A DNA stretch of 64,000 nucleotides from Streblospio benedicti. Taxonomy: Eukaryota > Annelida > Polychaeta > Spionida > Spionidae. The DNA is taken from assembly GCA_019095985.1 (NCBI GenBank), contig CM032659.1, positions 24,362,827 through 24,426,826 of the forward strand, in the 5' to 3' direction. Both the position numbers and the translations under genes were made by a program. Shown piece by piece: positions 35,101 to 47,397 of this stretch (position 1 is its first letter; every line of letters starts with the position of its first letter). Below the pieces are notes generated by a model that saw only the letters and a list, made by a program, of their open reading frames with translations, searched no databases and was not told the origin of the DNA.

Positions 35101-36636
35101 CAAAAGTTGTAGTTATTTATAATGTACATAAATATCTGAATATTTATGCTTCATGTAGAACAATATGTCATAGCATAACTCAAAATCAGTCATTCAATGT
35201 GATCGTTCTTATTGTTGCAAATGACACAGCCACTTGTCCATTTTTCATGCATGTATATTCGTTCTGTCAGAGGCTTAATACGATGTCAGTTTAAATAAAA
35301 TTAATTGCAATAAAATTCTGATATAGAGTAATTTGACCTGATGCTTTGATAACGTCACTTGACATTTGTTAGTAACAATAGCAGGCTGTGTTTACAAATA
35401 TGTAAATATCTAACCATTAAATTGATACTGCTCCAACGAGGTGAATAAATTACAGTGGAAAATAATTTGCCTAAGGAGCAATCAGTTGAGAGTCAACTTC
35501 GATAAGAATTTATATGCTTGGGTATAAAATTGCCCATATGTCCTTCATACATACAGAAGCCCATACATTGTCAACAATTCACTCAAATATTGACTGAAAA
35601 ACTTTGTAAGCAACATGTTGAATAAAAATCATATCAAGGACAAATATCTAAAGCATTTGCTAATTCAAACCAACAAGCTACAAGCTTCTAAGAGCTTCTT
35701 TAACAAACAAGTCTACATATGACAAGTATACATCAAATATTTTACGCATTGGATTAACATCATTCCGTACATATATTATCTAACACTCATATCAGTATAA
35801 TAAGCAACTACAAGTCAGATTCCGAATGGTGTAGTAAGTGGTTCATGGATCTGCGTCCCTCTTTAATACTGGATCAAAAGTTCTCATCTAATATTGTTTT
35901 TTTGAAACATCATAAACATATTAAAAAACAACATGTATTTAAATGTACAGATCTTTACAAAACGGCTGTCAGTAACCACTGTCAGTCTATCAGTAGTTGA
36001 TGTCTCAATCAAAGTCTCAGAGTAGATTTGTACGAATAGATCTTCACATCTTTGATCCAATAGCGATGCTCTTTTGCACCATACAAGACTATATAGACTG
36101 TAAGACTGGTAGCTATGCTGTACTGTGATGTATATGTTATGATCAGAAATCTTTACCAGATATTGGCATGGCCTTTATGTCGTTTCCAGGAGCAGCGGTT
36201 GATGGCGGAGGTGGAGACGCTGCAGCAGCGGCTCCAGGACCTGGGCTCCCACCGCCGAGTACGAGGACAAGTGCCGCGGGCTGGAGAAGGCCTACAGCGA
36301 CGACTCGCGCAAACTCTCCATGGTGCAGCAGAGTCTCCGGGGGCTCAAGAAGGAGGCAGAGAAGGTGAGAATATACCTAAGTTAAGCTTGTAGTGTTGTC
36401 TTCTGGAGGTGTAGATTCCAGAGTCCGCTCATATTGGCAAGCAAAAACTTGTGGAAGACGAGTAAGAAGTTTGAGTAAGTAGTCCTTTTGACAAGTAGCA
36501 CTTTTCCAGCTAATCCTGAAAATGTAGATTTGTTAGCACCTGGCTTTATCGTAGAATAGAGGTCAGATGTCGAAATTAATTTGTCTTGTAGGATTTAGAG
36601 AAACAGCTGCGACAGCTTGATTTAGCAAGGAAATGA
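26078..36636 (+). CDS. RING finger and coiled-coil protein
   Basis: Gene-level entry; exons 26078-26134, 27326-27395, 27983-28761, 29780-29937, 34264-34409, 36190-36364 and 36592-36636. The start MPPKNSKLKEA is basic and helical. About 250 Ser/Gly/Lys-rich, probably disordered residues follow, then a C3HC4 RING spanning two exons (CAKC, then PCGHNLCKRC, then CYTC), then a coiled coil to LDLARK-stop. RING proteins of this kind are usually E3 ubiquitin ligases; the substrate is unknown and I do not recognise the family. Phase mismatch between 29937 (phase 2) and 34264 (phase 1) means a short exon is probably missed in that intron. The exon 36190-36364 is 1 nt out of frame. Confidence 0.8.
27326..27395 (+). 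CDS. RING/coiled-coil gene, exon 2
   Basis: TTTTTAG acceptor, G|GTAAAC donor, phase 0 to 1. A basic helical stretch (KELKMRQQNWLKQREHSL) continues the N-terminal helix. Confidence 0.75.
27508..27833. repeat. Head-to-head tRNA-derived SINE pair (foldback)
   Basis: Outer arms of about 110 bp are inverted copies (TTAGCAAGCATATTTCTAC on the left, GTAGAAATATGCTTGCTAA on the right). In the centre, a reversed Pol III box B (GACTCGAACTC, about 27629-27639) faces a forward tRNA-like head (GCTGCTTGGGATGATGGTAT to GTTTGAGTCCC). The same head is found at 55580-55690. It lies in intron 2 of the RING gene. Confidence 0.78.
27983..28761 (+). CDS. RING/coiled-coil gene, exon 3: Ser-rich region and first RING cysteines
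   Basis: 779 nt, phase 1 to 0 (ATG|GTGAGT). It codes a Pro/Ser/Ala-rich start, LQIRQLLKAKSAASKAS, long Ser/Asp/Lys runs and a helical FDNLADTIIRRVKSELNL segment, and ends with HYCAKCAKLM, the first CxxC of the RING. An open antisense frame over this exon is a shadow. Confidence 0.85.
29780..29937 (+). CDS. RING/coiled-coil gene, exon 4: rest of RING
   Basis: TTTTTAG acceptor, AG|GTATAG donor. VTLIIPCGHNLCKRCLDAN, then LCYTCSCEIQ, completes C-x2-C-x16-C-x-H-x2-C-x2-C-x8-C-x2-C. The usual Pro after the seventh Cys (CPxC) is Tyr. NFMLQQIIIDYR follows, like the helix after many RINGs. Confidence 0.85.
29938..34263. other. Long intron, little content
   Basis: AT-rich and without a clear exon, though phase requires one between 29937 and 34264. 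The only notable patch is GC-rich at 31998-32075. Confidence 0.5.
31998..32075. repeat. GC-rich GGTC/GACC repeat patch
   Basis: GGGGGTCACCGACCCCGGAC, then CCCCGGGTCG, then GGTCGGGGGTCAG, then ACGACCCCGGTCG. A short cluster of self-complementary GACCCC/GGGGTC words in otherwise AT-rich DNA. Confidence 0.7.
34264..34409 (+). CDS. RING/coiled-coil gene, coiled-coil exon
   Basis: Phase 1 to 0 (GAG|GTAGGA). REDYRSLQIRCEALETE, then ISETLRQLQKQMEAEKTQ, has clear heptads. GC-rich relative to its surroundings. Confidence 0.82.
36190..36364 (+). CDS. RING/coiled-coil gene, coiled-coil exon with 1-nt frame problem
   Basis: Starts EQRLMAEVETLQQRLQDLGS in phase 0, but the rest of the coiled coil (YEDKCRGLEKAYSDDSRKL, then QQSLRGLKKEAEK) is in another frame and joins the next exon in phase 0. 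The exon is 175 nt where a multiple of 3 is expected. The switch lies in the TCCCACCGCC stretch near 36245-36255. It is either an assembly error in a C-rich run or a true frameshift. Confidence 0.78.
36592..36636 (+). CDS. RING/coiled-coil gene, last exon
   Basis: CTTGTAG acceptor, then DLEKQLRQLDLARK and TGA. It continues the heptad pattern in phase 0. Confidence 0.78.
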   Translation, partial: DLEKQLRQLDLARK

Positions 36637-39600
36637 TGACCTGCAATAACATGTTGCTGCCACACAAATGAGAGTGATAACTTTCCTACACTCTACATAT
36701 AATTCTTTAGTTCTTCACATGCGTTTAATTAAGTACAAATTGATATTGACATATACAGTTAGAAGCTCATTGGATTTTTTTCTATAAAATTTTGTGTGAC
36801 ATTTTTTCAATGTTATGATGCCTCAAGGAGAAGTTTGAACTGATAATCACCAGGGCCTCTCATTCTATGTACCATTACTGATTTTACTTCTAATCTCTCT
36901 CTTGAATTCCTCTCTTATATCAAGCTGTTTGGTAAACTTGGTGTCATTTCAGTACAACTAAGTTGATAAATCTTTGACAATTCATTTGACATTTGATAAT
37001 GCTTCCTGGGAATTGAAAACTATTCTTCATAGATGTGCATGATTTAGGATGTAGGGCACATATAGTGACGAAATATCATAAATAAATGGTATTTGATGAT
37101 ATACCATCCAGGGAAGTAGCATAAATATATGCAAAGTACGCGCGTTCATAATTTTTTGAAAAATCACTATAACTTTTTGGCGACCTACCTTTTTCTGGAG
37201 ATATATATAATTTTTTAAAGTCTGGAAAAAGTCACTAAAATCGTGTATTGCATAAAAAAATATACTGCTTCAAACAATCAGCAATTCAATTCAACAATGA
37301 TAATGATGATACGGAAGTGCAAAATTATACTATACGGATTTAATATGAATGGCATCGCAACATTCGCAATTGTCGAGAATGCGCTGAATGATGCAATTTC
37401 TTTGCATTTTTTTAAAAGTCTGGCTACATCCTTTGTTGACCCAATCCACATTTTGTTCTCATAAAACAAAATGGCAGCCAAGCTGTGTTAAAAAGGCAAA
37501 TACACTACATGTAGGTGATCGAAGCTTTTATTAGTAGGTGTTCACAGTTTGAATTCGTTTTAGGAGGTTTCAAGAAACTTTTATGAGCTTCAGAATCATT
37601 CAAACGTTTTTGTACAGTGAATGAGAGTATTTATTACTGAGAATGGTGTCAAGGGTGGCATAATTGTGGGTGATATAATGGTAACATATTCTGAGCCATA
37701 AAGCCAAATTCAACACAATGCATTAATGATCATAACTGATGGATTAATTAGTTTTCTATGTCAAACAAGTTTCATGGTACTGAATGATTTATTAGTATAA
37801 TAAATGTAATGGATATTATACATGCGATTATAGACATGTACACGATTTGTAATATCTATGTGCAAATTCATCAACTTTATTGCATGTTATACTTATTTGC
37901 CATCGAATATCAGTAATGAATGGTAATAGTTGAAATGCTAGTTTTATTTCATTATTAAATTATATTCAGCATGTACAAATATTTTGAATTCTGAAAAGAA
38001 GCTCTCCTCTTCTAAAAATGATATTTCTTGATCAAATCAACACACATATAATATGACACACATGTACAGTATGATAGTCATGTGTGTCTTATCTACAAAA
38101 TTGGATATTGAAGATTTTCCATAACCTTGGCTATCACATTAACATGGCTTCTCTTCAGTCGCCAATATACAACGTGATATGTTCGTGATTTGACTTGCAC
38201 CTAAACAAATGCTTGGCAGTGTCTAATAGACAGCTATTGACCGATCTGAAGCTCTTCATTATTTTTCTATGAATAAATTTTAACTGAGTTGCTTGTTTGC
38301 TGCCAAGTAAATTAGAGCAAAGAATTCCACCAATGCTTTAAACTTCTCTCCCAAGTTTTACATACATGGATCACAAAAGCTTCATGCTATTTTTGGATGG
38401 CCAATATTAGCTAATATTGAACTGATAAAGGGATTATTGGAAGTTATTTAGTTTGAAGGCTTAATGTTTCAATGTTTCTACATTATGGAAATATAGTTAA
38501 GAAATATAAAATCAGAAATTTCAATTCATGAGTGTGTTTTTGGTTTTAGATAGTTCTATATTCATCATCTATTTTGCTATACTATAAGCTTTCATGCCCT
38601 TCAAAGTCTATTGTTGATAAATGGTTGCTTAAAAGAATTAAATGTAGAGATATAAAGTCTAGACCCTGCAGCCAATGAAACCAGGGTTATGTGAAATAAG
38701 ATTTTATCTGATAAGGCTTTTTAGGGTGTGTAAATTTTATAGTGTTTAACATTAGAGGTTGTAAATCGTCACTACATGTATAAGCTTACCAAATTTTTTT
38801 GATTTCCAGTATTCTTCAAATTTTGATATTTCTAAGATAGGGTCCTATATATATTTTTTTACTGGTTTAAATATTTGTTTTTGTTAATTTTTTATAAATT
38901 GCTGCACTAGGTGCATCTTTTGTAGTGTAGACTCATACATGTACATTGTATATTATCACATGTAGATCATAATGAGATTATTGAAATGCATTCCCTGACG
39001 AGCTGGGTTGCTCAAAATTGATGTAAAATGTTGATACTTATATTTTTTATTTTACTCTAATGCATTTTATACGCTATAGCATTAAAACTTCTTGAATCAT
39101 GCTTATCAAGTTATCAAGATGCTTATTAAGATGTTTTCAAGTACTGCTAAGNNNNNNNNNNNNNNNNNNNNNNNNNNNNNNNNNNNNNNNNNNNNNNNNN
39201 NNNNNNNNNNNNNNNNNNNNNNNNNNNNNNNNNNNNNNNNNNNNNNNNNNNTGTATTTACTAAATTTAGCATTATATGTAATTAAGTCATCAGACTTATG
39301 AAAATTTAGCATTAAAAAAACACATTTAAATTTAGCATGTCTTATTTTTCTGTCAAAGTTCTTGACTTATAATTATTTTATTTGATAAAATGGACATAGC
39401 TCAAGAAGAATGAAAGGTCTATATGTTATACAATAGCTTTTCAAAGTCTTATGTAGCTACTTGATGTTTCTTAAAAATGATATAGCTAACATTTTTACAT
39501 TTTGCATTTAACTGATCCACAAAATTATTTTACTGTTAAATTTTGGTGGTATTTTCATAGAATGTAGAGTTAGTGGTATGTAGAAAACATTAATTTGTAT

Positions 39601-41659
39601 GCAAAGAATTTATTCAGGTATTAATATTTTTTGCCATGAATCGTTGATATATTTTTTGTACATATGCATTGCAGATGTAATATATGCAACCTTAATTTAT
39701 TTTGACTTAAAAACGTTTGTTACAATTTTTCATATTTATTTTTTGTGGAGTAAAAATTAAGTATGATTAGAATACTTTTTATTCAAACTACTGTAACATT
39801 AATTAGGAATTTAATTTCTGTTATATTCTCAAAGAAATACAAATTGTTATGATTAGCTCATGACATTTTGTAAATGAGTTAATTTCTTACGATGGCTGTT
39901 TATCATTCCATGAACTAGCTTGCGTAGAAAATTCATATGGTGCCTTTTTCAGACATTTTTATATAGTTTGTGCAGTCATTTATTCTGTGATATTTCAATG
40001 ACAGTTTCTATGCATAAGTCAAGCGCTCATAGTATCCTATTGTGTCCTTAACAATATGGTGAGACCTTATTGGGATTATCTGCTAGAGCCAATCCACTCT
40101 GCGTTTACGTCAGTGGATTGTCAAGGTCTATTTGCAAGTTATGGAAAAACACTCATTATGGCTTGTTACCCTAATTAATATTATAATTTATTCATTTCTT
40201 GTGGAGCTGTAATAATGTTGAAACTGCTAGGTTTCATGACCTTTGGAAAAAAAAAGTGGTTTAAATATATCCCACCGATGCTTGTGCCTATGTATTAAAC
40301 TGTTTAATGTATTTGATTTTAAATTATTGAGAATTGTGTCTTAAAATGTGCAGCGTAAGATGTTTATAATATTGTGCCAAAATTCAATTACGGTTGAGAT
40401 TTGTTATCTAGATTATGTTACTTTGTTGATAGACTGTTCATGTGAACATTTTAAACAATTGTTTGTTGTTATTAAAGATTATCTACGCTTAAATATTTGA
40501 CAGATATTCATATTTATAATAAAGAAAGTCTATTTAATTTCAGATATCCTTTTTTTTCCTCAACCCCGCTAGCTCTCTCTCAAAAAGTCCAACTGATATA
40601 CATGGTGGATAGATGATATAATGGCCTTGGCTATATAATAATTATGACAGTATCAACAAGGTTGCATTGTGACTTCACGGGATTGATGGGAATGCTTGTG
40701 GTATTAAAATATGGACAAAAATTCAAGCCATTAGTCTAGATCTATCACCCTGAGTATCCAGGCCTGATGAATAAGTGCCACCAGCTGATATTATATAGAG
40801 TGAGATCTATCATAATAAGAGAAAAATAATAAAATGATGTCCGATCTGTCTATAAATATTTCTACTCATCAACACACATGAAACAATGTAAATATATAAA
40901 GGATCAGTATCGTTTATTAATGAGTAATCCAGATATACAGGCTGATATCAGCAAATGTGTTTTTAAAATGTGGGAAATGCGTAAACTTTTTTTATCCAAT
41001 ATAATGTCAGAAACAACTCATCTTGAAAAGTACATTTTACGGTGTGTTATTATTTATATAAATATTCATGTTTTTAATGTATTCTATCATGTGTTCTACA
41101 GATGTCAAAAAACTTTTATGACATTATTTTTAATAATTTGCACCATGATTTTGATTTTAGAATAAATTGGTTATCCGAAATAGACAACATATTCAAATAA
41201 TAAACCTTCAATACATGAAATTATTCATTATGATACATCTGAATAAAAGCAAAGATGAAAAAATATATGATAAATGTAGATGAATAACAATATTTGTTAT
41301 TTGAATGATGCAACTTAAATTTCCCTCATCTTCATTTATACATAATATGATAATTGTTATTCAAAGCTCATTAGAATGGGAAAGGTGTTATTTTTGGTAT
41401 GTGTCTCTGAAACAGTTTGTGTCAATTAATTGTATGATTCACATCACCAAGAAAATCCACAATAGTATAATAGTCAGATGGTACTCTTGCATTGATATCC
41501 CACAGCAGATAACCCATTTATAATTGACTTTAGTCGATGTTTCACAAAAATAACCCATTTAACAGACTATTAAGCAACACGCAACAATATCATGCATGTA
41601 GGTACAATGTAGTAGCATCATATTTATATCAGTACATATTGCCATTGCTTATAAAGTGG
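36637..41659. other. Intergenic, no gene seen
   Basis: Very AT-rich, with many stops in all frames and no recognisable domain. Includes the 100-N gap at 39152-39251. The open frame at 40878-41165 is low-complexity and not supported. Confidence 0.5.
39152..39251. other. Assembly gap, 100 N
   Basis: Exactly 100 N, the usual placeholder for a gap of unknown size; order and distance across it are uncertain. Confidence 0.98.
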
Positions 41660-42970
41660 TCAACAAACTACCCTTTTCGATTTCAGAGGCTGAGTTACAT
41701 TAACATTCAAAGTGTCATATCTGTCTTTTAAATACTGCAGAATTACAGTGTATTCAATGATGTCAACACAATTTTGCTTGGTTATATTAAAAGCGACTGT
41801 CCATTTATTTTCCTTTGACATAAAGGCAGTTTGATTAGTGTCATTTGAATTGCAAAACTCCAACACTGCTCTTTGAGTATTCTTAAATGCAAACACTTCA
41901 TTATGAAGATCAGGACCTTCTTCATAAATCAGTCTCCAGAAAGTTTGGTTGAAATGGTCATACAATTTATAGTCCACCCTACTCCACTTCTTATAAACGT
42001 CAATGTTACTTTGATTATGGTCTTTCTTGTACACATAATTTTCCGCTACATTACTGCTTTGAAACATTATATCTTTCCAAGTCCAACAAAGCTTTCTCCT
42101 GAGGAGCACAAGTGACTCAAAAAAATACTCAACGATCATGACTAAATCAAACTCGTCCTCCAATGACAAAAGCCAATTTGAAATGTATTCATCATCATTA
42201 GTTCTGTCTGGCAAGCCAAAGGCACCTGTTGGGAATCCCAAATTGAAGGACATGAGATTGGAAGACATGCTAAAATTATTGGGAATGCAATATCGTTTCG
42301 ATGTGACTTCATGCTTATCTGATTTGTAAATTTCTTCATATTTCACTATGTTTTGCAAATATTCTCCAATGGGATCTGCTGAATTTATTCCAATCACATT
42401 CTGAAGGTTGTAGTACCGAAACATTGACTTAAACTGCGCGTATGGCTCTCGTATGGAAACTAGATAAAATGTGTTTTTTGGCATGAGGTTGCGGAAGAGT
42501 GTGCTATTATAAACTGAATGCTCGCACAGAATGTTGAACTCTTTGGTTTTCTTTGGTCTGTAAAACTCTTCTTCCATCTGATATGGCCATCCCAAGTAGA
42601 TCTTTTTTCATTGGGGAAGCACAAATGAGAGGTTCCTGTAGTAACCAAACCTTCTCAGGATGGATACCATAGTTTGACTTGCAGCTTTAATCATTTTAAC
42701 ATACACTAGGTTAGTTTTTTCCTCGCAACTATTCACATGTTCTGCATTCATACCATTGCCATGCTTTATTAAGTTTTTGATTAATCTATGCACAAAATTG
42801 TCATTATCATAACTATCTCCACTACTGAACATAAAAATTGATTTGGTATTAAAGCTCATATATATTAATAATCCACTGATGCCTATGAGGAAAATTTGAG
42901 CTATTTTCCTATTTCTTCCTCGTCCCCTTAAAAAGTTAGAGAATACATGTGCTCCAACTTTCGACATCAT
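41660..42970 (-). CDS. Galactose-3-O-sulfotransferase-like, intronless, with in-frame TGA
   Basis: One frame of 436 codons, about the usual length of GAL3ST proteins (roughly 400-490 aa). Residues 23-40 (IAQIFLIGISGLLIYMSF) are a signal anchor for a type II Golgi protein. VYVKMIKAASQTMVSIL matches the 5'-PAPS loop of the family (KTHKTASST-like), and VSIREPYAQFKSMFRYY is the 3'-phosphate-binding region. Also LGWPY, FPTGAFGLPD and several NxT/S sequons. Such enzymes transfer sulfate from PAPS to the 3-OH of galactose on glycolipids or glycoproteins. A TGA at 42608-42610 follows NLSFVLPQ, and the frame resumes at once with KKIYLGWPY. Everything else is intact, so it is a young pseudogene, a polymorphism or a sequencing error. 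Confidence 0.85.
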
Positions 42971-44549
42971 TCTGCTTCTTTACATATAGCTCCTCATGTA
43001 CATTATATATACTACACTACAAATCTCTGATAATATCTTCCTCCTGTGAGGTTTTCCTTGTGGCATCTAAAATGCACAGAAACGCAACATCATACATGAG
43101 CATCAGCATTGAATTTATAACCTCTACCTCCAATAACATGTACACTTAGACCAATAACTTCAGACTTCATCTTTTCTCGTGAACTGGAACCTGAAGTTTG
43201 ACGAAATATGTGACACATTATCAATATGATGAAATGATTGAAATGGTGACAGATGTTGAATCAGAGGAGGCAATATCCGAAATCCATCTAATCTTCATCG
43301 ATTATTTTCATTTTTGTTTAAAAACAGTTTCTATCTATATTGCAGTATATATTTTTAGAAACGCGCATGTTTGTAATGTTTGTACAAGTATGTCCCTTTT
43401 ACGTCTGGTCGGCAAAGCATAATAATATAGACGGCTGATGCAGAAAAGACGTGCGTTCGAAATAGAACCACGTTTTTTATAATAACTTATAGCGCTCGAG
43501 AACGTTTAATATCACAAGTGTTGGATGCAGTTTAATTTTAAAAATAAATTGAAATAAAGTTTTGGTTCATTCCTGGTGATCTTATGTCACATAGTACAGC
43601 GATTCTTCAAATAGTCTGATAGAAGTTCTTCTTCAGAAGCATTGAAGCTTCTTCAAATAATTGACCTTCGGTCACAGCATTATGAAAATAGCAGGATAAG
43701 TTCATCAAATCCAAACCGTTGCTGAGTTTTAAATATATACTTATTGCACATGGCCAGTATAAATGTTAGCAATACTCTTTTCAGCACCTATTCTGAAGCT
43801 ATCTTTCATCAATCCAAAACAAATCACTTCAAATTAATACTCCAAATAAAACGCACGTGTTTGGCTTTCAAACATTTACTCATTTCTTGCAGCACTCTAT
43901 AAATGAACCATAACCTGTAGTAGTATTTGGTGGTCTAATAGGGTGATATTGATTTGGACTTTGCTCCTTACAGCATTAACACGTGTAGTTGGATGTGTGT
44001 GACTGATATCGCTCTCAGTCAATGCGTTATTGGGTGATACTTCAAGGCATGACAATTCACAATAGACTGAATTCATTGTGCCGTGAAGTACCCTACTTTA
44101 TTTCATCTAAACATTTTAATTGTGTAATGAGTGCTATTAAGTATATAGCATCACACTGCGGCAGTATATTGTAGCCATAATGCAATTCTTTTACAGTATT
44201 TCCGAAGTTTTCTTTTTCTATTTCTTTTGCCTGTTTTTTTTTTATCTATACCATTCTCTCTGGACAGTGTTGTTTGTGATCATGACCCGAGATCCTTACG
44301 ATCTGTCTTACACGATGCTTCAGATTTTTTTTCTAGTTTATATCTATATGCTTGTTGTGCACTAAGCCTATTCATTTAAAGAAGCAATAGACAGCATTTC
44401 ATTGCCCCAGCAAAGGAGGCCAGTCCCCATAATCGGGGCTGGCTTATTTGTGGATTAATTTAATGAACTAGAACCTGAACCAGTTCATTTTGTGGTACAC
44501 GTATGAAATTTGCATAGTCGGCCGATTTAGAGTCAACTGCTCCAAAATT

Positions 44550-44720
44550 TCAAACTCACGACCTATAGGAGACTCAAACTACGCATGATATATTCTTTGT
44601 GGTAAAACTCCTCAGTCAGGCATAATTTCATGTCATCTGACTGCCTGAAATGATGGAAATGTTTCTGGCATAAGAACCAAGAGGTTGTGTGTTTGAGCAT
44701 CTCAGTCACTTCGCATTCTA
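44550..44720. repeat. Degenerate tRNA-derived SINE, inverted pair
   Basis: Left part has a reversed box-B-like AAACTCACGACC. Right part (CCTGAAATGATGGAAATGTT to GTGTGTTTGAGCATCTC) resembles the tRNA-like head at 27650-27715. It is more decayed than the copies at 27.5 and 55.5 kb. Confidence 0.5.
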
Positions 44721-45463
44721 ACATCTAATCAATTCAAAGGTGCATATTCATTAAAAAATGCCCCCCTTCAGAAAACTGATTGGAATCTTCGCCCCTAAGG
44801 TCGGCCGCGGCAGCTATCTGTAAGCTTTTTCTTGTCCCTGGCTGGCACAAACGGTTCTGGTAGCACGTCGAGGAACGTACAATACTATAACAGAATTTGA
44901 CCTTTCCAAATATCCCAACATGCAAATATAGACATGTACATGAAGGTTACTGGTCAGTGTCCTTTACCTTCAGTGGGAAAGCCCGTTGACCGGCCCCTGA
45001 CCTTGCTAGGGTTCATGTTGACCCTCCCATGACCTAAGCTTACACGCACGTATATACACCACCGTATGGGGGCCTAGGCCCTACATGTAATTAAGCGGGA
45101 CGCGGTTTTGACCAGTGGCCAGTGCTGGCAGGCAACGGTGTCTCGGTACACCCGTCGGCACTGGTTGGCATCTTAATTGGCCTTGGACCCGACTGCCGAG
45201 GCGCATGGATGTCATCAACAACATTTTGTTAATAGATGTATTTTGTATGCATGTAATATTTTAGGATATATTGAATGAAGACTCTTCGCTCCCGATTGTC
45301 ACTGATTGTACTAATTGAATTACACACACTGCCCGACCATAGTGAGAAACGTATTTGTCTCAATAGGACGTGAGTATCTATGAATTTAGAAGGCCTACTT
45401 GTTGTCGCAACAACTTCTAAAGCTACCGGTACTAACATAAACCAAGATATTTCGGTTTGTTGA

Positions 45464-45560
45464 CGCGACGACGGGCCAACACATTACGCATGTAAGCAAA
45501 ATCCGTAACGGGCGGGTAGTGACGTAACTACATAAGACAGTGGAGCGCGAGACACATCTA
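45464..45560. promoter_or_regulatory. CpG-rich patch, possible promoter
   Basis: Clustered CpG (GACGCGACGACGGGCC, CCGTAACGGGCGGG, GTGACGTAAC with a CRE-like core, GGAGCGCGAG) within AT-rich DNA. It lies about 120 bp before an ATG frame with a good splice donor. Promoter function is inferred only. Confidence 0.35.
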
Positions 45561-45675
45561 TCTTAAAAGCCAGTCACTTAGTTAACCAATTAACTTAATT
45601 ATGTTTGGGTGAATGCTACAACTATTTACCTAAAAGAAACACACTATTTTAAGACCAAAATCATGCTTCTAAGGT

Positions 45676-45826
45676 ATGCACAGTGACAATTTCCGGGTTC
45701 ACAATGATAATGTCATAGCTTATCATGGAGATTACTGTGGCTGTGGGTTGGTAGTGGCTTGTTGCCGTCAATACATAGCTAAAGGGAGGAATATAGCACG
45801 GCACATTGGTCAATCTGTAGTACTAC
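45676..45826 (+). CDS. Possible first coding exon, uncertain
   Basis: ATG frame MHSDNFRVHNDNVIAYHGD, then GCGLVVACCRQY, to a C|GTGAGT phase-1 donor, following a CpG patch. It could be a 5' exon of the EGF-FReD gene 10 kb downstream (phase matches), but it lacks a signal peptide. May be chance. Confidence 0.22.
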
Positions 45827-46948
45827 GTGAGTACAAGATAGATTTAACTTTAATATTATTTATTTTTCTAATGAACAAGTATGAGCCTTTCGTGGGTGAA
45901 GGTTTGGACTCAGCCTTTTAAAAAGTGATTTGGACAGGTGTTTTTTGTTCTGAAAGTGAGATAATTGAAATCAAGAGTCACAATAATGCTGTATGAAGAC
46001 TTGAGTAATTTTCAAATACAAATGAGTTTTCCTCTTTTCGTTTTGCGAAGTTGCGAAGTTGGTCAGTACTATGTCAGTGCTGATGAAGTATGTTTTTGCA
46101 GCAGCAGGCCTATTGAAAGTTTACATGTCCAACTTCTGCTACTGTCTCCGTACTTCTCTAAAAATATAGTTCACCAATCACCACACTGGACAGTGGATAT
46201 ACACTGATCCGTACGGTCTCCATGGGATTTTGGAAGTTGAGAGACAGTAGAGGCAGAACTGCCGTTTGTACCATGGGATTGTGCCCTAGGCTTAATAGAC
46301 CTTTGATGACCGAGTAAGAAGCACGTTCAGAGGGCTGCTTGTTGGTGGGGTACAGTAGCTTGTATTGTCTTGTTATTACTATTAATTGTCTGGTCAATCA
46401 GAAAGTCAACTAATGCAATTGTACGGAAAGTCTACATCTTGTCACCAAGCTGCACAAAATGGGAGATTGTTGGATATTTTATATTAAGGACAATCTTATA
46501 TAGAGTAGAGGACAGCATGTTAAGTGGTAAAGGTCTCTTACATCAGAAAAAAAAAACACGACCTAACAGAATATGGCCATTCAACTATCAATATATCTTC
46601 ACTGCTGTGTGCATACTTTAAAAGTTTAGATTACATTATAGTAAATTGAGCATCATTGATTACAGCAGTGTGCTTTTATTTCATTCAAACAATACAAAGT
46701 AATAAGAATACTTATAGGAGTATAACAAGATCATTGCCAGATGCCCAATCTTATCAATAATTTTCAAGATTTTCCAGACCCCAATCTTTTTTATTATGTT
46801 GCTGGTAAAGCTTAAATAGATATTGAAACAGTAATGGTTATGGGGTTCGTCCTTCGCCAGTAGGCCTATTGTATGTGTCTGTTAGTGCAGTGCAACTACA
46901 TTACCTGCTGGGGGAGGCGTAGGAATCCCGTCGCAGGAGAAAGACCGT

Positions 46949-46976
46949 GGGGTGGGGGTGGGGGGGGGGGGGGGGT
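46949..46976. repeat. G-run / potential G-quadruplex
   Basis: GGGG-T-GGGGG-T followed by an uninterrupted run of about 16 G. A likely polymorphic and assembly-prone tract. Confidence 0.85.
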
Positions 46977-47314
46977 GCAGAAGTAGAGGGGACTGCGTCA
47001 TCTGACGTGCAGCAGTCGCCCGCGTCCACAGGCGCTGCTTCTACCATCTCCTCTTCTTCCTTCTCTACTACAATCTCCTCTACGATGGCCTCCTCTTTCT
47101 TACTCAGATCTAACCATAAATGGACCTCTATTATTTGGGCCAGGTATTAGAAATAAATAATAAATAGCAATATAGAAGTCTCTCATTATATCCTATGATA
47201 TACTAATATATTTTAACCAAATCTCTCACCAGTAATAGACATAAATATATCTGAATTACAAATTTGTAAATTATTTTAGCAAAAAAGCGAGGAGGCAAAA
47301 TCTTAATGCGAGGA

Positions 47315-47397
47315 GGCATCAAAAAAACAAAAAAACAAAAAACAAAAACAAAAAAACAAAAAAAAAAAAAAAAAAACGAGGAGGCGATCGCCTCCTC
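47315..47397. repeat. A-rich (A)nC tract ending in a 20-bp palindrome
   Basis: AAAAAAAC units and an 18-A run, ending in GAGGAGGCGATCGCCTCCTC (47378-47397), a perfect palindrome. GAGGAGGC also occurs at 47290 and 47309 and its complement GCCTCCTC at about 47087. Confidence 0.85.

Noticed and set aside
40878-41165. 95-codon frame on +
   Set aside because: AT-rich composition, Ile/Phe-rich, no recognisable domain.
44411-44433. Hairpin CCAGTCCCC/GGGGCTGG as a histone-type or terminator stem
   Set aside because: Loop and flanks do not match the histone 3' stem-loop, and no histone gene is near.
46947-47150. 67-codon Gly/Ser-rich frame
   Set aside because: Produced by a G run and a Ser/Thr-like CT-rich tract; no coding evidence.
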